A DNA stretch of 64,000 nt from Chryseobacterium sp. JAH (GCF_001507335.1 NZ_LMAH01000001.1:744001-808000), one strand, 5' to 3'; positions 1 to 8,834 are shown, numbered from the stretch's first letter. Notes: a model not told the origin generated them from the sequence alone. Program-made: numbers and translations.

Positions 1-218
1 AACAAGCTGGCATTCAGAAAAATAACTTTCTTTAAAGGAAGTTGATCGGCTTTGAAATCATATTTAAATTTTCCTGACTCAAAATGAAAATTACCGACTT
101 CTTCTTTATAGCTGACTTTTGAAGATAAAGAAACAACATTATTGAGTGATTTTTTTTGCTCTTGTTTACAGCCGATTAGCGATAAAAATGCAATAAATAC
201 TAAAAATTTGACTTTCAT
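1..218 (-). CDS. Partial lipoprotein, C-terminus outside window
   Basis: Reading the minus strand from the ATG at 218 gives an open frame of 72 codons that runs off the left edge. The N-terminus is a short lipoprotein signal: MKVKF, a hydrophobic stretch, then the lipobox LIGC with the acylated Cys at residue 17, followed by KQEQKKS. The product is therefore probably an inner- or outer-membrane lipoprotein. The rest of the visible part is polar, with no motif I recognise, so no function is assigned. It is divergent from the tRNA gene, with about 50 bases between the two starts. Confidence 0.7.
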   Translation of the reverse strand, partial: MKVKFLVFIAFLSLIGCKQEQKKSLNNVVSLSSKVSYKEEVGNFHFESGKFKYDFKADQLPLKKVIFLNASL

Positions 219-242
219 CTTTCAAAGAAAGCAAAAAAGTCT

Positions 243-250
243 TATATTTG
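243..250 (+). promoter_or_regulatory. Bacteroidota -7 box for tRNA-Arg
   Basis: TATATTTG matches the TAnnTTTG consensus of Bacteroidota sigma-A promoters and lies 15 bases before the tRNA 5' end, a suitable distance for a short leader. I found no convincing TTG at the -33 position. Confidence 0.5.
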
Positions 251-265
251 CAAACCTTTAAAAAA

Positions 266-339
266 GGCCTCGTGGCGCAACTGAATAGCGCATCTGATTA
301 CGGCTCAGAAGGTTACAGGTTTGAATCCTGTCGAGGTCA
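266..339 (+). tRNA. tRNA-Arg (anticodon ACG)
   Basis: The sequence folds as a full cloverleaf. The acceptor arm is GGCCTCG (266-272) with CGAGGTC (332-338), one G-U pair, and discriminator A339. The D stem is GCGC/GCGC (275-278, 288-291). The anticodon stem is TCTGA/TCAGA (293-297, 305-309) with loop TTACGGC, giving anticodon ACG at 300-302 (A34 normally becomes inosine). The T stem is ACAGG/CCTGT (315-319, 327-331). CCA is not encoded. It would decode CGU, CGC and CGA arginine codons. Confidence 0.96.
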
Positions 340-347
340 CAAATTTT

Positions 348-374
348 AAACCGCTTTAATTAGCGGTTTTTTTT
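348..374 (+). terminator. Intrinsic terminator after tRNA-Arg
   Basis: An 8-bp stem AAACCGCT/AGCGGTTT with a 6-base loop (356-361) is followed by an unbroken run of eight T (367-374). It sits 9 bases after the tRNA. Confidence 0.85.
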
Positions 375-526
375 ATCTTTAAAAATAGAATCAAAATTAC
401 CTCAATCTTAACATTGTAAAATTGGAGTTAAAAAAAAAATCTATTTTTGTCGGAGAAAAAGTTGTTGTTTATGGTAGAATAATTAATTTAGCACTACCAT
501 ATCACATTAATAGAAAAAACAATCAC

Positions 527-1099
527 ATGAGAAAAATAATTCTACTATTTGCCTGCATGTTCAGCATATCTGCTTTTTCGCAGATTAAAGTACTGAAGAA
601 TGAAACCTTGGTGGAAATCGGCAAGGAAAACTCCGTAGGTCTTTATAAAAAAGAAAACAGGTTTACATTTAACTATCAGGATATTAACACTAGTAATCTC
701 AATACTTTCAGATCGTTCTCTTTTATGGATGTAAATGGAGATGTAGCTGGGCTTTATAAAATGGTAACCGACGGTTTCATCGATGAGCCAGTTGGAAATG
801 TAACACTGGAACTTCCAAATGACATTATTGAGCTTCATTATGAAAAAAACTACGGACAGCCAACTGTACAGTTTATCCAGTTCATCAATAAAAACAGAAA
901 GTACGTTGGGAAATCACAATTTCTAAATAAAAAGCAGATTGACAAAATTTTCGGAATAGGAACTTCGAAAGCAGCTTTGTACAACAAGCCAAGACAGCAG
1001 ACAAATACTGTTTCTAACATGGCAACGACTCAAAATCATACCAATGAAGGGGCAACACCCACAAAAACAGCGACACCAAAAAAGAAATCAAGAAAATAA
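527..1099 (+). CDS. Secreted protein of unknown function
   Basis: A 190-residue protein starting at the ATG at 527. The open frame continues upstream to a TTG at 422, but only the internal ATG puts a classical signal peptide at the N-terminus (MRKIILLFACMFSISAFSQ, probable cleavage after the AFS of SAFSQ). The mature part has short beta-prone segments and ends in a low-complexity Thr/Ala/Lys tail rich in TPTKTATPKKKSRK-type sequence, which may be disordered or interact with the envelope. I recognise no domain. It ends 26 bases before a strong terminator, so it is probably monocistronic. Confidence 0.72.
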   Translation: MRKIILLFACMFSISAFSQIKVLKNETLVEIGKENSVGLYKKENRFTFNYQDINTSNLNTFRSFSFMDVNGDVAGLYKMVTDGFIDEPVGNVTLELPNDIIELHYEKNYGQPTVQFIQFINKNRKYVGKSQFLNKKQIDKIFGIGTSKAALYNKPRQQTNTVSNMATTQNHTNEGATPTKTATPKKKSRK

Positions 1100-1124
1100 T
1101 TCTTATTTTTTTTAAACAATACTC

Positions 1125-1151
1125 AACTCATTCATGCGAATGAGTTTTTTT
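1125..1151 (+). terminator. Intrinsic terminator
   Basis: A perfect 9-bp stem AACTCATTC/GAATGAGTT (1125-1133, 1138-1146) with a 4-base loop is followed by a T run. It closes the secreted-protein gene ending at 1099. Confidence 0.85.
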
Positions 1152-1155
1152 ATTT

Positions 1156-1163
1156 TATTTTTG
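1156..1163 (+). promoter_or_regulatory. Putative -7 box before the ABC ATPase gene
   Basis: TATTTTTG fits TAnnTTTG, overlaps the end of the preceding terminator T-tract and lies 21 bases before the ATG at 1185. No clear -33 TTG is seen. Confidence 0.4.
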
Positions 1164-1184
1164 TAAAAAGATTATCCAAAAATT

Positions 1185-1895
1185 ATGTCTCTTCAAGTAA
1201 TCAATTTAACCAAAAAGTTTGCTGAACAAACTGCACTCAACAATATCAACATTTCAATTGAAAAAAATGAAATCATCGGTCTTCTCGGTCCCAACGGTGC
1301 GGGAAAATCAACGTTGATGAAATCTATTGTGGGTGCCTTGAAAATTGATGAAGGTGAAATTATTTTTAACGGAAAAAATATTTCTGAAAACGAAATTGAA
1401 AGCAAAAAAAACATCGGTTTCCTGCCGGAGAACAATCCGTTGTATCTCGAAATGTATGTGAAAGAATACCTGCAGTTTGTTGCAAACATTCATAAAATTT
1501 CTGAGGAGAGAGTGAATGAAGTAATCGAGTTGGTAGGAATTACTCCTGAAAAATCAAAAAAAATCGGTCAGCTTTCGAAAGGCTACAAACAGAGAGTCGG
1601 TTTGGCTCAAGCAATTATTCATCAGCCTGATCTGTTGATTTTGGATGAGCCAACAAATGGTTTAGATCCCAATCAGATTCTTGAAATCAGAAATGTTGTG
1701 AAAGAAATTGGCAGAGAAAAGACTGTTTTACTTTCCACACACATTATGCAGGAAGTTGAGGCACTTTGTTCAAGAGTGATTTTAATTCATAAAGGAAATA
1801 TTCTTCAGGACTGTGCAATTGAAGAATTTAAAGGAAAATTCAACAGTTTGGAAGAGGCTTTTGCTAATTATACGCAGACACAACCAATTTCTTAA
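1185..1895 (+). CDS. gldA: ABC transporter ATP-binding protein, GldA-like
   Basis: A 236-residue ABC ATPase. Visible motifs are Walker A GPNGAGKST (residues 35-43), the variant signature LSKGYKQR where LSGGQ is usual, Walker B LLILDEPTNGLDP, and the H-loop STH in LLSTHIMQEVE. The NPLYLEMYVKEYL segment after the Q-loop and the LSKGY signature are typical of GldA, the ATPase of the Bacteroidota gliding/GldFG export system. The permease genes gldF and gldG are not adjacent, which is common in flavobacteria. It would hydrolyse ATP on the cytoplasmic face. The ABC assignment is certain; the GldA identity is recognition from memory. Confidence 0.85.
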   Translation: MSLQVINLTKKFAEQTALNNINISIEKNEIIGLLGPNGAGKSTLMKSIVGALKIDEGEIIFNGKNISENEIESKKNIGFLPENNPLYLEMYVKEYLQFVANIHKISEERVNEVIELVGITPEKSKKIGQLSKGYKQRVGLAQAIIHQPDLLILDEPTNGLDPNQILEIRNVVKEIGREKTVLLSTHIMQEVEALCSRVILIHKGNILQDCAIEEFKGKFNSLEEAFANYTQTQPIS

Positions 1896-1950
1896 ATTGG
1901 CTTTAAATTTGATAACTCTTTGGTGAATAATCTTAAATAACACCAATACA

Positions 1951-2403
1951 ATGATTAAGAAAATTATCCTGAGCGCATGCCTAGTGCCTCTTTTATCTTT
2001 TAGCAATACAAAAGATAATTCGGAAATCAGCAATCCAACTGAAAAAATTGCCAACAGCAGAGATAAGAAATTTCAGGAGAGAATTCCGAAGACTGTTATT
2101 ATTAAAACTAAAAAGTTTAAAATAAAGATTGATAAGCAACCCAACGGAAACTATCTTTATCAATCCTGGGGAGCCAATACCAAGATATCTGCCAAACCAA
2201 GCATGATTATCTCTGACGGAGATGTGATTCCTGATGGATCTGGCGGAAACTATTATTTTGAATTTAATAACAATGGAACCCTTTATCAGGTTTGGAGAAA
2301 TTATTTAACAAACTCGACGAAAAAAGCACCTTATACATTGGTGGTCATCGACAGCAATGGTGAAACGATTGTGAGACAGGATGCGCAGGTGGTCAAAAAT
2401 TAA
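1951..2403 (+). CDS. Secreted protein of unknown function
   Basis: A 150-residue protein with an N-terminal signal sequence (MIKKIILSACLVPLLSFSN, cleavage about residue 19). A charged linker (residues 20-50) is followed by a compact beta-rich part with YLYQSWGAN, GDVIPDGSGGNYYFEFNNNG and LYQVWRNYL, which suggests a small extracytoplasmic beta-sandwich. I recognise no family. It lies 55 bases downstream of the GldA-like gene and is followed by its own terminator, so the two may share a transcript, but no functional link is visible. Confidence 0.7.
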   Translation: MIKKIILSACLVPLLSFSNTKDNSEISNPTEKIANSRDKKFQERIPKTVIIKTKKFKIKIDKQPNGNYLYQSWGANTKISAKPSMIISDGDVIPDGSGGNYYFEFNNNGTLYQVWRNYLTNSTKKAPYTLVVIDSNGETIVRQDAQVVKN

Positions 2404-2424
2404 TTTAAAACAAAATCAAATAAT

Positions 2425-2454
2425 AATTCCTAATTTCACGATTAGGAATTTTTT
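2425..2454 (+). terminator. Intrinsic terminator
   Basis: A perfect 10-bp stem AATTCCTAAT/ATTAGGAATT with a 6-base loop and a T tract (2449-2454) stands between the secreted protein gene and ade. Confidence 0.85.
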
Positions 2455-2470
2455 ATTTTAATCATTCAGA

Positions 2471-4102
2471 ATGGAATTTACAGTAAAAGCAAATCTAATC
2501 GATATTATTGCCAAAGAAACTTTTCCCGCAGAAATATCGATACTCAATGCAAAAATTGCTTCGATAAAAAGAATTGAGGAGCAACTAAATACCTATATTT
2601 TACCAGGCTTTATCGATGCCCACGTTCATATCGAAAGCAGTATGCTTGTCCCTTCAGAATTTGCCCGAATCGCTGTGAAGCACGGTACGGTAGGAACTAT
2701 TTCCGATCCGCACGAGATTGCCAATGTTTTAGGAATTTCCGGTGTTGATTATATGATTGAAAATGCTCGACAGGTTCCGTTTCATTTTTATTTTGGCGCT
2801 CCTTCTTGTGTTCCGGCTACAAATTTTGAAACGGCAGGAGCGGTTATTGATTCTGATGATATTGACCAATTGTTAAGCCGAAAAGAAATCGTCTACTTAG
2901 CTGAAATGATGAATTTTCCGGGTGTCATTTATAAAGATGAAGAAGTTTTAAAAAAATTAGAATTTGCGAAAAAACACAACAAACCTATTGACGGTCACGC
3001 TCCAGGATTGATGGGCGAAGGTATGAAAACGTATTTCGACGCAGGAATTACCACAGATCACGAATGTTTTGGTCATACTGAAGCATTTGAAAAACTCAAG
3101 CATGGAGTAAAAATCATGATCAGAGAAGGAAGTGCCGCGAAAAATTTTGACACGTTAATTCCCTTACTGAAAGAGTTTCCGAAGCAGATTATGTTTTGCT
3201 GCGACGACAAACATCCTGATAACCTGATTGAATCTCATATCAACGATCATGTAAAACGTGCTTTGAAAGCAGGTTATGATTTGTATGATGTACTTCGTGC
3301 GGCATCTCTCAATGTAATTCAACATTACAATTTACCGATTGGCTTGTTACAGGTTGGAGACAATGCCGATTTTATTGAAGTTGATAGTTTATATGATTTT
3401 AATATTTTAAAAACCTATATCAATGGAAAACTGGTTGCAGAAAGCGGACAGTCATTTATTCAGTCGGTTGAAGCACCGATTGTCAATAATTTTAACTGCA
3501 GCTTAAAACAATCTTCAGATTTTAAAATTAAAAGTGAAGATGAATTGATTCGTGTGATAGAGGTTCTCGACGGACAGTTGATCACTCACGAACTTCAGAC
3601 AAAATCTTTAGTAAAAAATGGTTTTGCTGAGTCAAATACAGACGAAGATATTCTAAAAATCGCAGTGGTGAACAGATATCATGACGCTCCTATAGCCACC
3701 GCTTTTATTAAAAATATAGGTTTAAAAGATGGAGCTATCGCATCTTGTGTGGCCCACGACTGCCACAATATCGTCGTTGTAGGAACGAATGATGAAGATA
3801 TCTGCAAAGCAGTGAACACCATCATCAAAGCCAAAGGAGGAATCTCTTTAGCCACAGCAAATGAAGAATTAGTATTAGAATTACCGATTACAGGTATTAT
3901 GACAGACCTTCCCGCTGAGAAAGTTGCTGAATTATACATTAAACTAGACCGGAGAGCAAAAGAATTGGGAAGCAAGCTGAGAGCACCGTACATGAGTTTA
4001 TCTTTCATGGCACTTTTGGTAATTCCTGAACTGAAACTGAGCGATAAAGGTTTATTTAACGGTAAAAGTTTTGAGTTTACGGATGTTTTTGTGAAGAAAT
4101 AG
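2471..4102 (+). CDS. ade: Adenine deaminase
   Basis: A 543-residue amidohydrolase-superfamily enzyme that converts adenine to hypoxanthine and ammonia in purine salvage. The metal-binding HVHIESS motif is at residues 51-57, right after the N-terminal beta domain and PGFIDA. Further family signatures are SDPHEIANVLG, DGHAPGL, TTDHECFGH, and FCCDDKHP carrying the late catalytic Asp. The C-terminal domain with SCVAHDCHNIVVVG is specific to the microbial Ade type rather than the adenosine-deaminase-like type. The length is normal for the family. It starts soon after a terminator and converges on the patatin gene with a 13-base gap. Confidence 0.95.
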   Translation: MEFTVKANLIDIIAKETFPAEISILNAKIASIKRIEEQLNTYILPGFIDAHVHIESSMLVPSEFARIAVKHGTVGTISDPHEIANVLGISGVDYMIENARQVPFHFYFGAPSCVPATNFETAGAVIDSDDIDQLLSRKEIVYLAEMMNFPGVIYKDEEVLKKLEFAKKHNKPIDGHAPGLMGEGMKTYFDAGITTDHECFGHTEAFEKLKHGVKIMIREGSAAKNFDTLIPLLKEFPKQIMFCCDDKHPDNLIESHINDHVKRALKAGYDLYDVLRAASLNVIQHYNLPIGLLQVGDNADFIEVDSLYDFNILKTYINGKLVAESGQSFIQSVEAPIVNNFNCSLKQSSDFKIKSEDELIRVIEVLDGQLITHELQTKSLVKNGFAESNTDEDILKIAVVNRYHDAPIATAFIKNIGLKDGAIASCVAHDCHNIVVVGTNDEDICKAVNTIIKAKGGISLATANEELVLELPITGIMTDLPAEKVAELYIKLDRRAKELGSKLRAPYMSLSFMALLVIPELKLSDKGLFNGKSFEFTDVFVKK

Positions 4103-4115
4103 TACGATTGTTTTG

Positions 4116-4907
4116 TTAATTTTCAATTTTGTTAAGAAAATCGCTTTCCACGAAACTGTTTTTGGCAGCTTCATACCCGATATTGTAGATTTGTTCGAGA
4201 CGGTCTTTTTTTCTTTCAAAATTTCCGAAAGCTGAGAGATCTTTTGAAGAGATCAGCCAGTCGCAGTATTCAAATTTTACTTTTTCTACTCGGTAAGAAA
4301 ACAGATCGAACGAACGGGAAACGATAGACTTGATTGTTTTCAGATCGCTGATTTTAATATCGTGCGGTGGTGAAACGAAAACACCAATCAGTTTATCACA
4401 GTCATCTCTGATAATATCTGCCGGAAAATTATTAAGAACTCCTCCGTCACAGTACATTTCCTCTCCCAAAATATAAGGTGTTGTAATTCCGGGAATTGAA
4501 CATGATGCAATCATAGCATCGATGACTTTGAAATCTTTATCAAAAACTTTTTCGGTTCCGGAAACCAATTCTGTTGCGACAATTCTAACTTCTTTATCTA
4601 AATCACCGATTTTCATATCCTGAAAAATAGGTTTTAAATAATTGGCAAATATGATGGAGGAAACCAATCCTGGCTGATTGAAGGTGAAATGTTTCCAGTT
4701 AAAAAAATAGATAGACTGAAAGAAATCTAAAATCTCCTCAGGCTTTTTCCCGATGGCATAGAGACAGCCAACAATAGACCCGGCACTGCAACATGAAAGA
4801 ATGTCTACATCGATATTTTTTTCGCTTAAAAACTTTAAAACTCCTGCATGAGCAATACCTTTAGTACCGCCTCCCGATAAAACCAAACCCGTTTTTTCAA
4901 AATTCAT
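4116..4907 (-). CDS. Patatin-like phospholipase
   Basis: A 263-residue, single-domain patatin protein, probably a cytoplasmic or membrane-associated lipid acyl hydrolase. The oxyanion loop SGGGTKG (11-17), nucleophile elbow with Ser41 and dyad Asp154 in CDGGVLNNFP are all present. The elbow reads CCSAG instead of the canonical GxSxG, so the first Gly is Cys39. No signal peptide is visible, which separates it from the large secreted PlpD-type patatins. It is the last gene before the convergent ade gene and has no clear operon partner; the M19-like gene ends about 80 bases upstream on the same strand. Confidence 0.9.
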   Translation of the reverse strand: MNFEKTGLVLSGGGTKGIAHAGVLKFLSEKNIDVDILSCCSAGSIVGCLYAIGKKPEEILDFFQSIYFFNWKHFTFNQPGLVSSIIFANYLKPIFQDMKIGDLDKEVRIVATELVSGTEKVFDKDFKVIDAMIASCSIPGITTPYILGEEMYCDGGVLNNFPADIIRDDCDKLIGVFVSPPHDIKISDLKTIKSIVSRSFDLFSYRVEKVKFEYCDWLISSKDLSAFGNFERKKDRLEQIYNIGYEAAKNSFVESDFLNKIEN

Positions 4908-4986
4908 TGAATAAATTTAATAAAATCTAAACATAAAAATAGAATGAATCTGCGCAAAAAATTATGTAAACCTATTTATTTTTCCA

Positions 4987-6561
4987 TTACATTTGAAATC
5001 TTGATTTTACAAAATGATATCCATTATTATAGAAAAGATCCTCCACAAAAGTATCGATATTCAGTTCTTCTGCCCATTTTTCGGAATCATCAAGATCTTT
5101 AAGAAAATAATTGAAGTTCATTCTAATGTAACTTTTGATATCAGCCATCCTTTTTACGGTCGGCATGTTGAGAAATGGATTAATCAAACCGTCATAATCC
5201 GTTCCAATGGTAATCTGTTTTTGAGCAACACCTATTGAAATCCCATTGTTTTTGCACACCTGAAAATAATGTTTGATATGATTCAAAAGATGGTCATAGA
5301 AATACTCGTCACGCTGCGGAATACTTGTTTCGGTGCATTCTTCCAACTCAGTCATAAAAAGACAGTCATCATCATCGATTGACTTTCCGATTTCAGAATC
5401 TTTAATTCCTAATGCATTCCATTCAGATTTAGAAAAATATTCTTTATCGACAATTCTTTCCATTCCGGTAATTCCAATTGGATCGTCATCGTGTTTGTCA
5501 ACATAGCCCAAGATTCTTCGATCCAGAGAAATTCCGATTACGCCAACGTTTTTGACAATCCAGACAATCTCTTCATCAAAAAGGTTAATGGTGGAAGCGT
5601 TGAACGTCGGGCAGCCTGGCCTTTTAGGATTATTTTTCGTGTGTAGCGATTTGGTAATTTCTAAATATAACGCTCCGGATAGCGGTTTTTTAAGCTGAAT
5701 ATGACCCGCCCAATCTTTAAATGAAAGTCCAGTAAATCCGGTATGGGTGCAGACTAAAGGCTGAACGTTATTAAAATTTCCTAAGTCAATTTCATTCATG
5801 AGATCTTTTCTGGATTTGTAGCTCATATGTTTGACATCGACGCAGATTTTTCGGTCAAAAATTCCCTGAACCACTTTTCTTCCATCATCTTCAAAACCAT
5901 TTCCTGACGGGAAAAACACTGTAGAATCGGCGACCTGCATTCCAAACGCTTGATTGCACAAACTTGACTGCTGAAGATGCGTGATATTAATAGAAAGCAC
6001 TTTCACATTCTCCTCAACTTTATCTAAATTATTCAGAATATCATTAGGATCATATTTATTTGTCGCATCACAGAAATTCGGACTGTCAACCAAAGAATGA
6101 CACCCTTCAATGGTAAAAAATACATTCACTTTATTCTTTGGAAGAGCACTTTTAAAACTGTCCTTTGTCAAAATATTAAACGATGAAGTCGCCTGAATAT
6201 ATTCATTTAAAGTTCTTTTCATTAAAAAATCTGAGAAGGGTCTATTGTTATTCTGAACAATATCTTGGAGAAGCTGCTCGGAAAGTTTAAACTGCGAGGC
6301 TTTTTTCAGATATTTCCGAAGCGGAATGACTGTTTGTGCGACATAACGTTCTACGCTGTATAAAACCGCTCCTACAATCACCTCATCATTAAACTCGGCA
6401 AGCTGTGACTGGTGCGTTTGGGTTTCAATAATATTCGGAAGATCAGAACATGACCTCGGGATTGCTGCCACATCTTTTTTAGATATGAAAGAATCAATAT
6501 TCGGATCGTCGTTGAAAAGCTGTTTCAACACAGGGTGACAGTGAAAGTCAAAATATTTCAT
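4987..6561 (-). CDS. M19 (membrane dipeptidase)-like metallohydrolase
   Basis: A 524-residue cytoplasmic protein with an amidohydrolase-type TIM barrel. Metal-ligand motifs in order are FDFHCHP (residues 4-10), FTIEGCHSL with the bridging Glu, VDVKHMSYKS with a His, VCTHTGF with a His, and GTDYDGLINP with the distal Asp. This order matches peptidase M19/renal dipeptidase, which cleaves dipeptides, but the protein is longer than the usual 350-400 residues because of inserts around residues 80-140 and 380-430. No signal peptide is seen. The substrate cannot be named from sequence. Confidence 0.75.
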   Translation of the reverse strand: MKYFDFHCHPVLKQLFNDDPNIDSFISKKDVAAIPRSCSDLPNIIETQTHQSQLAEFNDEVIVGAVLYSVERYVAQTVIPLRKYLKKASQFKLSEQLLQDIVQNNNRPFSDFLMKRTLNEYIQATSSFNILTKDSFKSALPKNKVNVFFTIEGCHSLVDSPNFCDATNKYDPNDILNNLDKVEENVKVLSINITHLQQSSLCNQAFGMQVADSTVFFPSGNGFEDDGRKVVQGIFDRKICVDVKHMSYKSRKDLMNEIDLGNFNNVQPLVCTHTGFTGLSFKDWAGHIQLKKPLSGALYLEITKSLHTKNNPKRPGCPTFNASTINLFDEEIVWIVKNVGVIGISLDRRILGYVDKHDDDPIGITGMERIVDKEYFSKSEWNALGIKDSEIGKSIDDDDCLFMTELEECTETSIPQRDEYFYDHLLNHIKHYFQVCKNNGISIGVAQKQITIGTDYDGLINPFLNMPTVKRMADIKSYIRMNFNYFLKDLDDSEKWAEELNIDTFVEDLFYNNGYHFVKSRFQM

Positions 6562-6602
6562 GATCAGGCTTTTTGGTGTACTCTAAGGTAGAACTTTTTC
6601 AC

Positions 6603-6632
6603 AAAAAAACCACAGACAAAAATCTGTGGTTT
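6603..6632 (-). terminator. Intrinsic terminator after PH-domain gene
   Basis: A 10-bp stem AAACCACAGA/TCTGTGGTTT (6607-6616, 6623-6632) has an A-run on its left, which is a T tract on the minus strand. It is nearly identical to the hairpin at 7334-7360. Confidence 0.8.
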
Positions 6633-6656
6633 ACTTTATATTTTAGGATTAAAATT

Positions 6657-7271
6657 CTAATTATTAATATACTTCTCAAAAACTTTTGAAAAATCTCTTT
6701 GATTATATTTATCAAAACTAGTGGTATTCCAAGCGAAAATATATTCGTTGATTGCACGTAGTTCCTGACTTTTAGAAACATTTTCCTGTTTACCTGAAGC
6801 TACGGTAGTTACCGCTTTCATCAAACTGTCATTGGAAAAATTCAACAAAGAATGATTATGATGCACCACTTGCTCTATCGCCAAAAGTGCTTTATACAAA
6901 TCTTTCAACTGATCAACCTGACCTTTTGCGACACTGATTAACAAAGGTACATTTCCAACATTGAATGAGATCTCAACATCTAAATCTATTGTTCCAGCAG
7001 TCTGCAATGCGATATTTGAAAAAGGGAACTGATAATACTCATATCTTTTCAAAACTCTTTTTCTGTCCAAAGCACTTGCTCCGTCAATGTGAATTAAAGC
7101 TCTGTTGGTAAAACAGTATTCGTCTCTTTTAGATTTAATCAAAAAGAAAATTTTCTCATTATCTTCCGATAAAATATAATCGTCAGAATCTACTTTGTCA
7201 TAATCCTGAGAAGGGATGATTTTTCCAATATCTCCAAGTCCTAAAGCCTCTGCGGCTAATTTTTTAAACAT
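6657..7271 (-). CDS. PH-domain protein, YvbH-like
   Basis: A 204-residue soluble protein. The N-terminal part (about residues 1-125) looks like a bacterial pleckstrin-homology fold of the bPH_3 type, with KIFFLIKSKRDEYCFTNRALI and strand pattern LDVEISFNVG. The C-terminal part (130-200) is helical, like the YvbH oligomerisation extension, with LRAINEYIFAWN. The B. subtilis relatives have no established enzymatic role and may be membrane- or complex-associated. It is flanked by a terminator on each side, so it appears to be transcribed alone. Confidence 0.75.
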   Translation of the reverse strand: MFKKLAAEALGLGDIGKIIPSQDYDKVDSDDYILSEDNEKIFFLIKSKRDEYCFTNRALIHIDGASALDRKRVLKRYEYYQFPFSNIALQTAGTIDLDVEISFNVGNVPLLISVAKGQVDQLKDLYKALLAIEQVVHHNHSLLNFSNDSLMKAVTTVASGKQENVSKSQELRAINEYIFAWNTTSFDKYNQRDFSKVFEKYINN

Positions 7272-7333
7272 AATTTATTGTAATTTGTAGTTTATTAAGT
7301 CAATAAAATTAAGAAAATAACTGAGATAAAAAC

Positions 7334-7360
7334 AAAAACCACAGAAAAAATCTGTGGTTT
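7334..7360 (-). terminator. Intrinsic terminator after lpd
   Basis: A 10-bp stem AAACCACAGA/TCTGTGGTTT (7336-7345, 7351-7360) with a 5-base loop and an A-run on the left gives a minus-strand terminator 50 bases after the lpd stop. Confidence 0.75.
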
Positions 7361-7409
7361 GATATTGCTAAACTTTGTCAAAGATTTATACCTCTTTCAA
7401 AGCAAATAA

Positions 7410-8798
7410 TTAAATGTGAATCACTTCACCGTATGCAGCAGCAGCAGCTTCCATAATTGCTTCAGAAACTGTTGGATGCGGGTGAATAGATTTGATGATT
7501 TCGTGACCAGTAGTTTCCAGTTTTCTAGCAACGACAGCTTCAGCAACCATATCGGTTACACCTTCACCAATCATGTGGCAACCTAACCATTCTCCATATT
7601 TAGCATCGAAAATTACTTTGATGAAACCGTCTGTATTTCCGTTTGCAGTTGCTTTTCCACTTGCAGATAGAGGGAATTTACCCACTTTGATTTCATACCC
7701 TTTTTCTTTTGCCTGCTTTTCAGTAAGACCAACAGAAGCCACTTCAGGGTGACAGTAAGTACATCCAGGAATATTGCCATAGTCAATTTTCTCAACGTGC
7801 AATCCTTTGATTTTTTCAACGCAAGTGATTCCTTCAGCAGAAGCAACGTGAGCCAAAGCCTGAGTCGGGATGATGTCTCCGATTGCGTAATAACCAGGAA
7901 CTGAAGTTTCGTACCATTCGTTTACTAAAACTCTTCCTTTATCTGTCTGGATTCCCACTTCTTCCAGACCGATGTTCTCAATATTTGCTGCAATTCCTAC
8001 TGCAGATAATAAAATATCAGCTTCTAAAGTAATGTTCCCTTTTGCAGTTTTTACAGTCGCTTTCACACCGTTTCCACTTGTATCAACGCTTTCAACAGAT
8101 GCGTTGGTCATAATTTCGATACCTGTTTTCTTCAAAGACTTCTCTAAGTGTTTTGAGATTTCTTCATCTTCCACAGGAACGATGTTTGGTAAGAATTCAA
8201 CAACAGTTACCTTCGTACCCATTGTATTATAGAAGTCAGCAAATTCAACTCCAATAGCCCCAGAACCTACAACGATCATAGATTTTGGTTGCTCCGGAAG
8301 AGACAATGCCTGTCTGTATCCTATCACTTTTTTACCATCTTGCGGCAAGTTAGGCAATTCTCTAGAACGAGCTCCTGTAGCCAAGATAATGTTGGTTCCG
8401 GTGTATTCAGATACTTTACCTTCTTTATCAGTTACAGAAACTTTTTTACCTTTCTGAACTTTAGCTGTACCAAGAATTACGTCAATCTTGTTCTTCTTCA
8501 TTAAGAACTCGATTCCTTTACTCATTTTAGAGGCAACACCACGGCTTCTCTGGATTACATTTGGAAACTCAAAACTCGCTTCCACTTTATTTAAACCATA
8601 GTCTTCAGCGTGATTGATGTAATGAAAAACCTGAGCAGACTTCAATAAAGCTTTTGTTGGAATACATCCCCAGTTTAGGCAGATTCCTCCTAAGTTTTCT
8701 TTCTCGATAATTGCGGTTTTAAAACCCAACTGTGCCGCTCTGATTGCTGTAACATATCCACCAGGACCACTTCCGATGACAATAATATCGTAATTCAT
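7410..8798 (-). CDS. lpdA: Dihydrolipoyl dehydrogenase (E3)
   Basis: A 462-residue FAD disulfide oxidoreductase that reoxidises dihydrolipoyl groups of the 2-oxo-acid dehydrogenase complexes, passing electrons to NAD. The FAD-binding GSGPGG is at residues 9-14. The redox disulfide is in GGICLNWGCIPTK (about 37-49), the NAD-binding GSGAIGVEF lies mid-protein, the second FAD motif is YAIGD, and the C-terminal HPHPTVSEA provides the catalytic His-Glu pair across the dimer. The length is typical. It is not next to E1 or E2 genes here; the fused E1 at 32.4 kb is a possible partner. Confidence 0.96.
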   Translation of the reverse strand: MNYDIIVIGSGPGGYVTAIRAAQLGFKTAIIEKENLGGICLNWGCIPTKALLKSAQVFHYINHAEDYGLNKVEASFEFPNVIQRSRGVASKMSKGIEFLMKKNKIDVILGTAKVQKGKKVSVTDKEGKVSEYTGTNIILATGARSRELPNLPQDGKKVIGYRQALSLPEQPKSMIVVGSGAIGVEFADFYNTMGTKVTVVEFLPNIVPVEDEEISKHLEKSLKKTGIEIMTNASVESVDTSGNGVKATVKTAKGNITLEADILLSAVGIAANIENIGLEEVGIQTDKGRVLVNEWYETSVPGYYAIGDIIPTQALAHVASAEGITCVEKIKGLHVEKIDYGNIPGCTYCHPEVASVGLTEKQAKEKGYEIKVGKFPLSASGKATANGNTDGFIKVIFDAKYGEWLGCHMIGEGVTDMVAEAVVARKLETTGHEIIKSIHPHPTVSEAIMEAAAAAYGEVIHI

Positions 8799-8826
8799 TA
8801 GCTTAAAATTTTTATGCGAATTTACG

Positions 8827-8834
8827 CAAAAATA
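8827..8834 (-). promoter_or_regulatory. -7 box for lpd
   Basis: On the minus strand this reads TATTTTTG, matching TAnnTTTG, 28 bases before the lpd ATG at 8798. The -33 element is unclear. Confidence 0.45.

Noticed and set aside
422..526. N-terminal extension of the first secreted protein from a TTG
   Set aside because: The extension of 35 residues would bury the signal peptide; the ATG at 527 gives a normal one.
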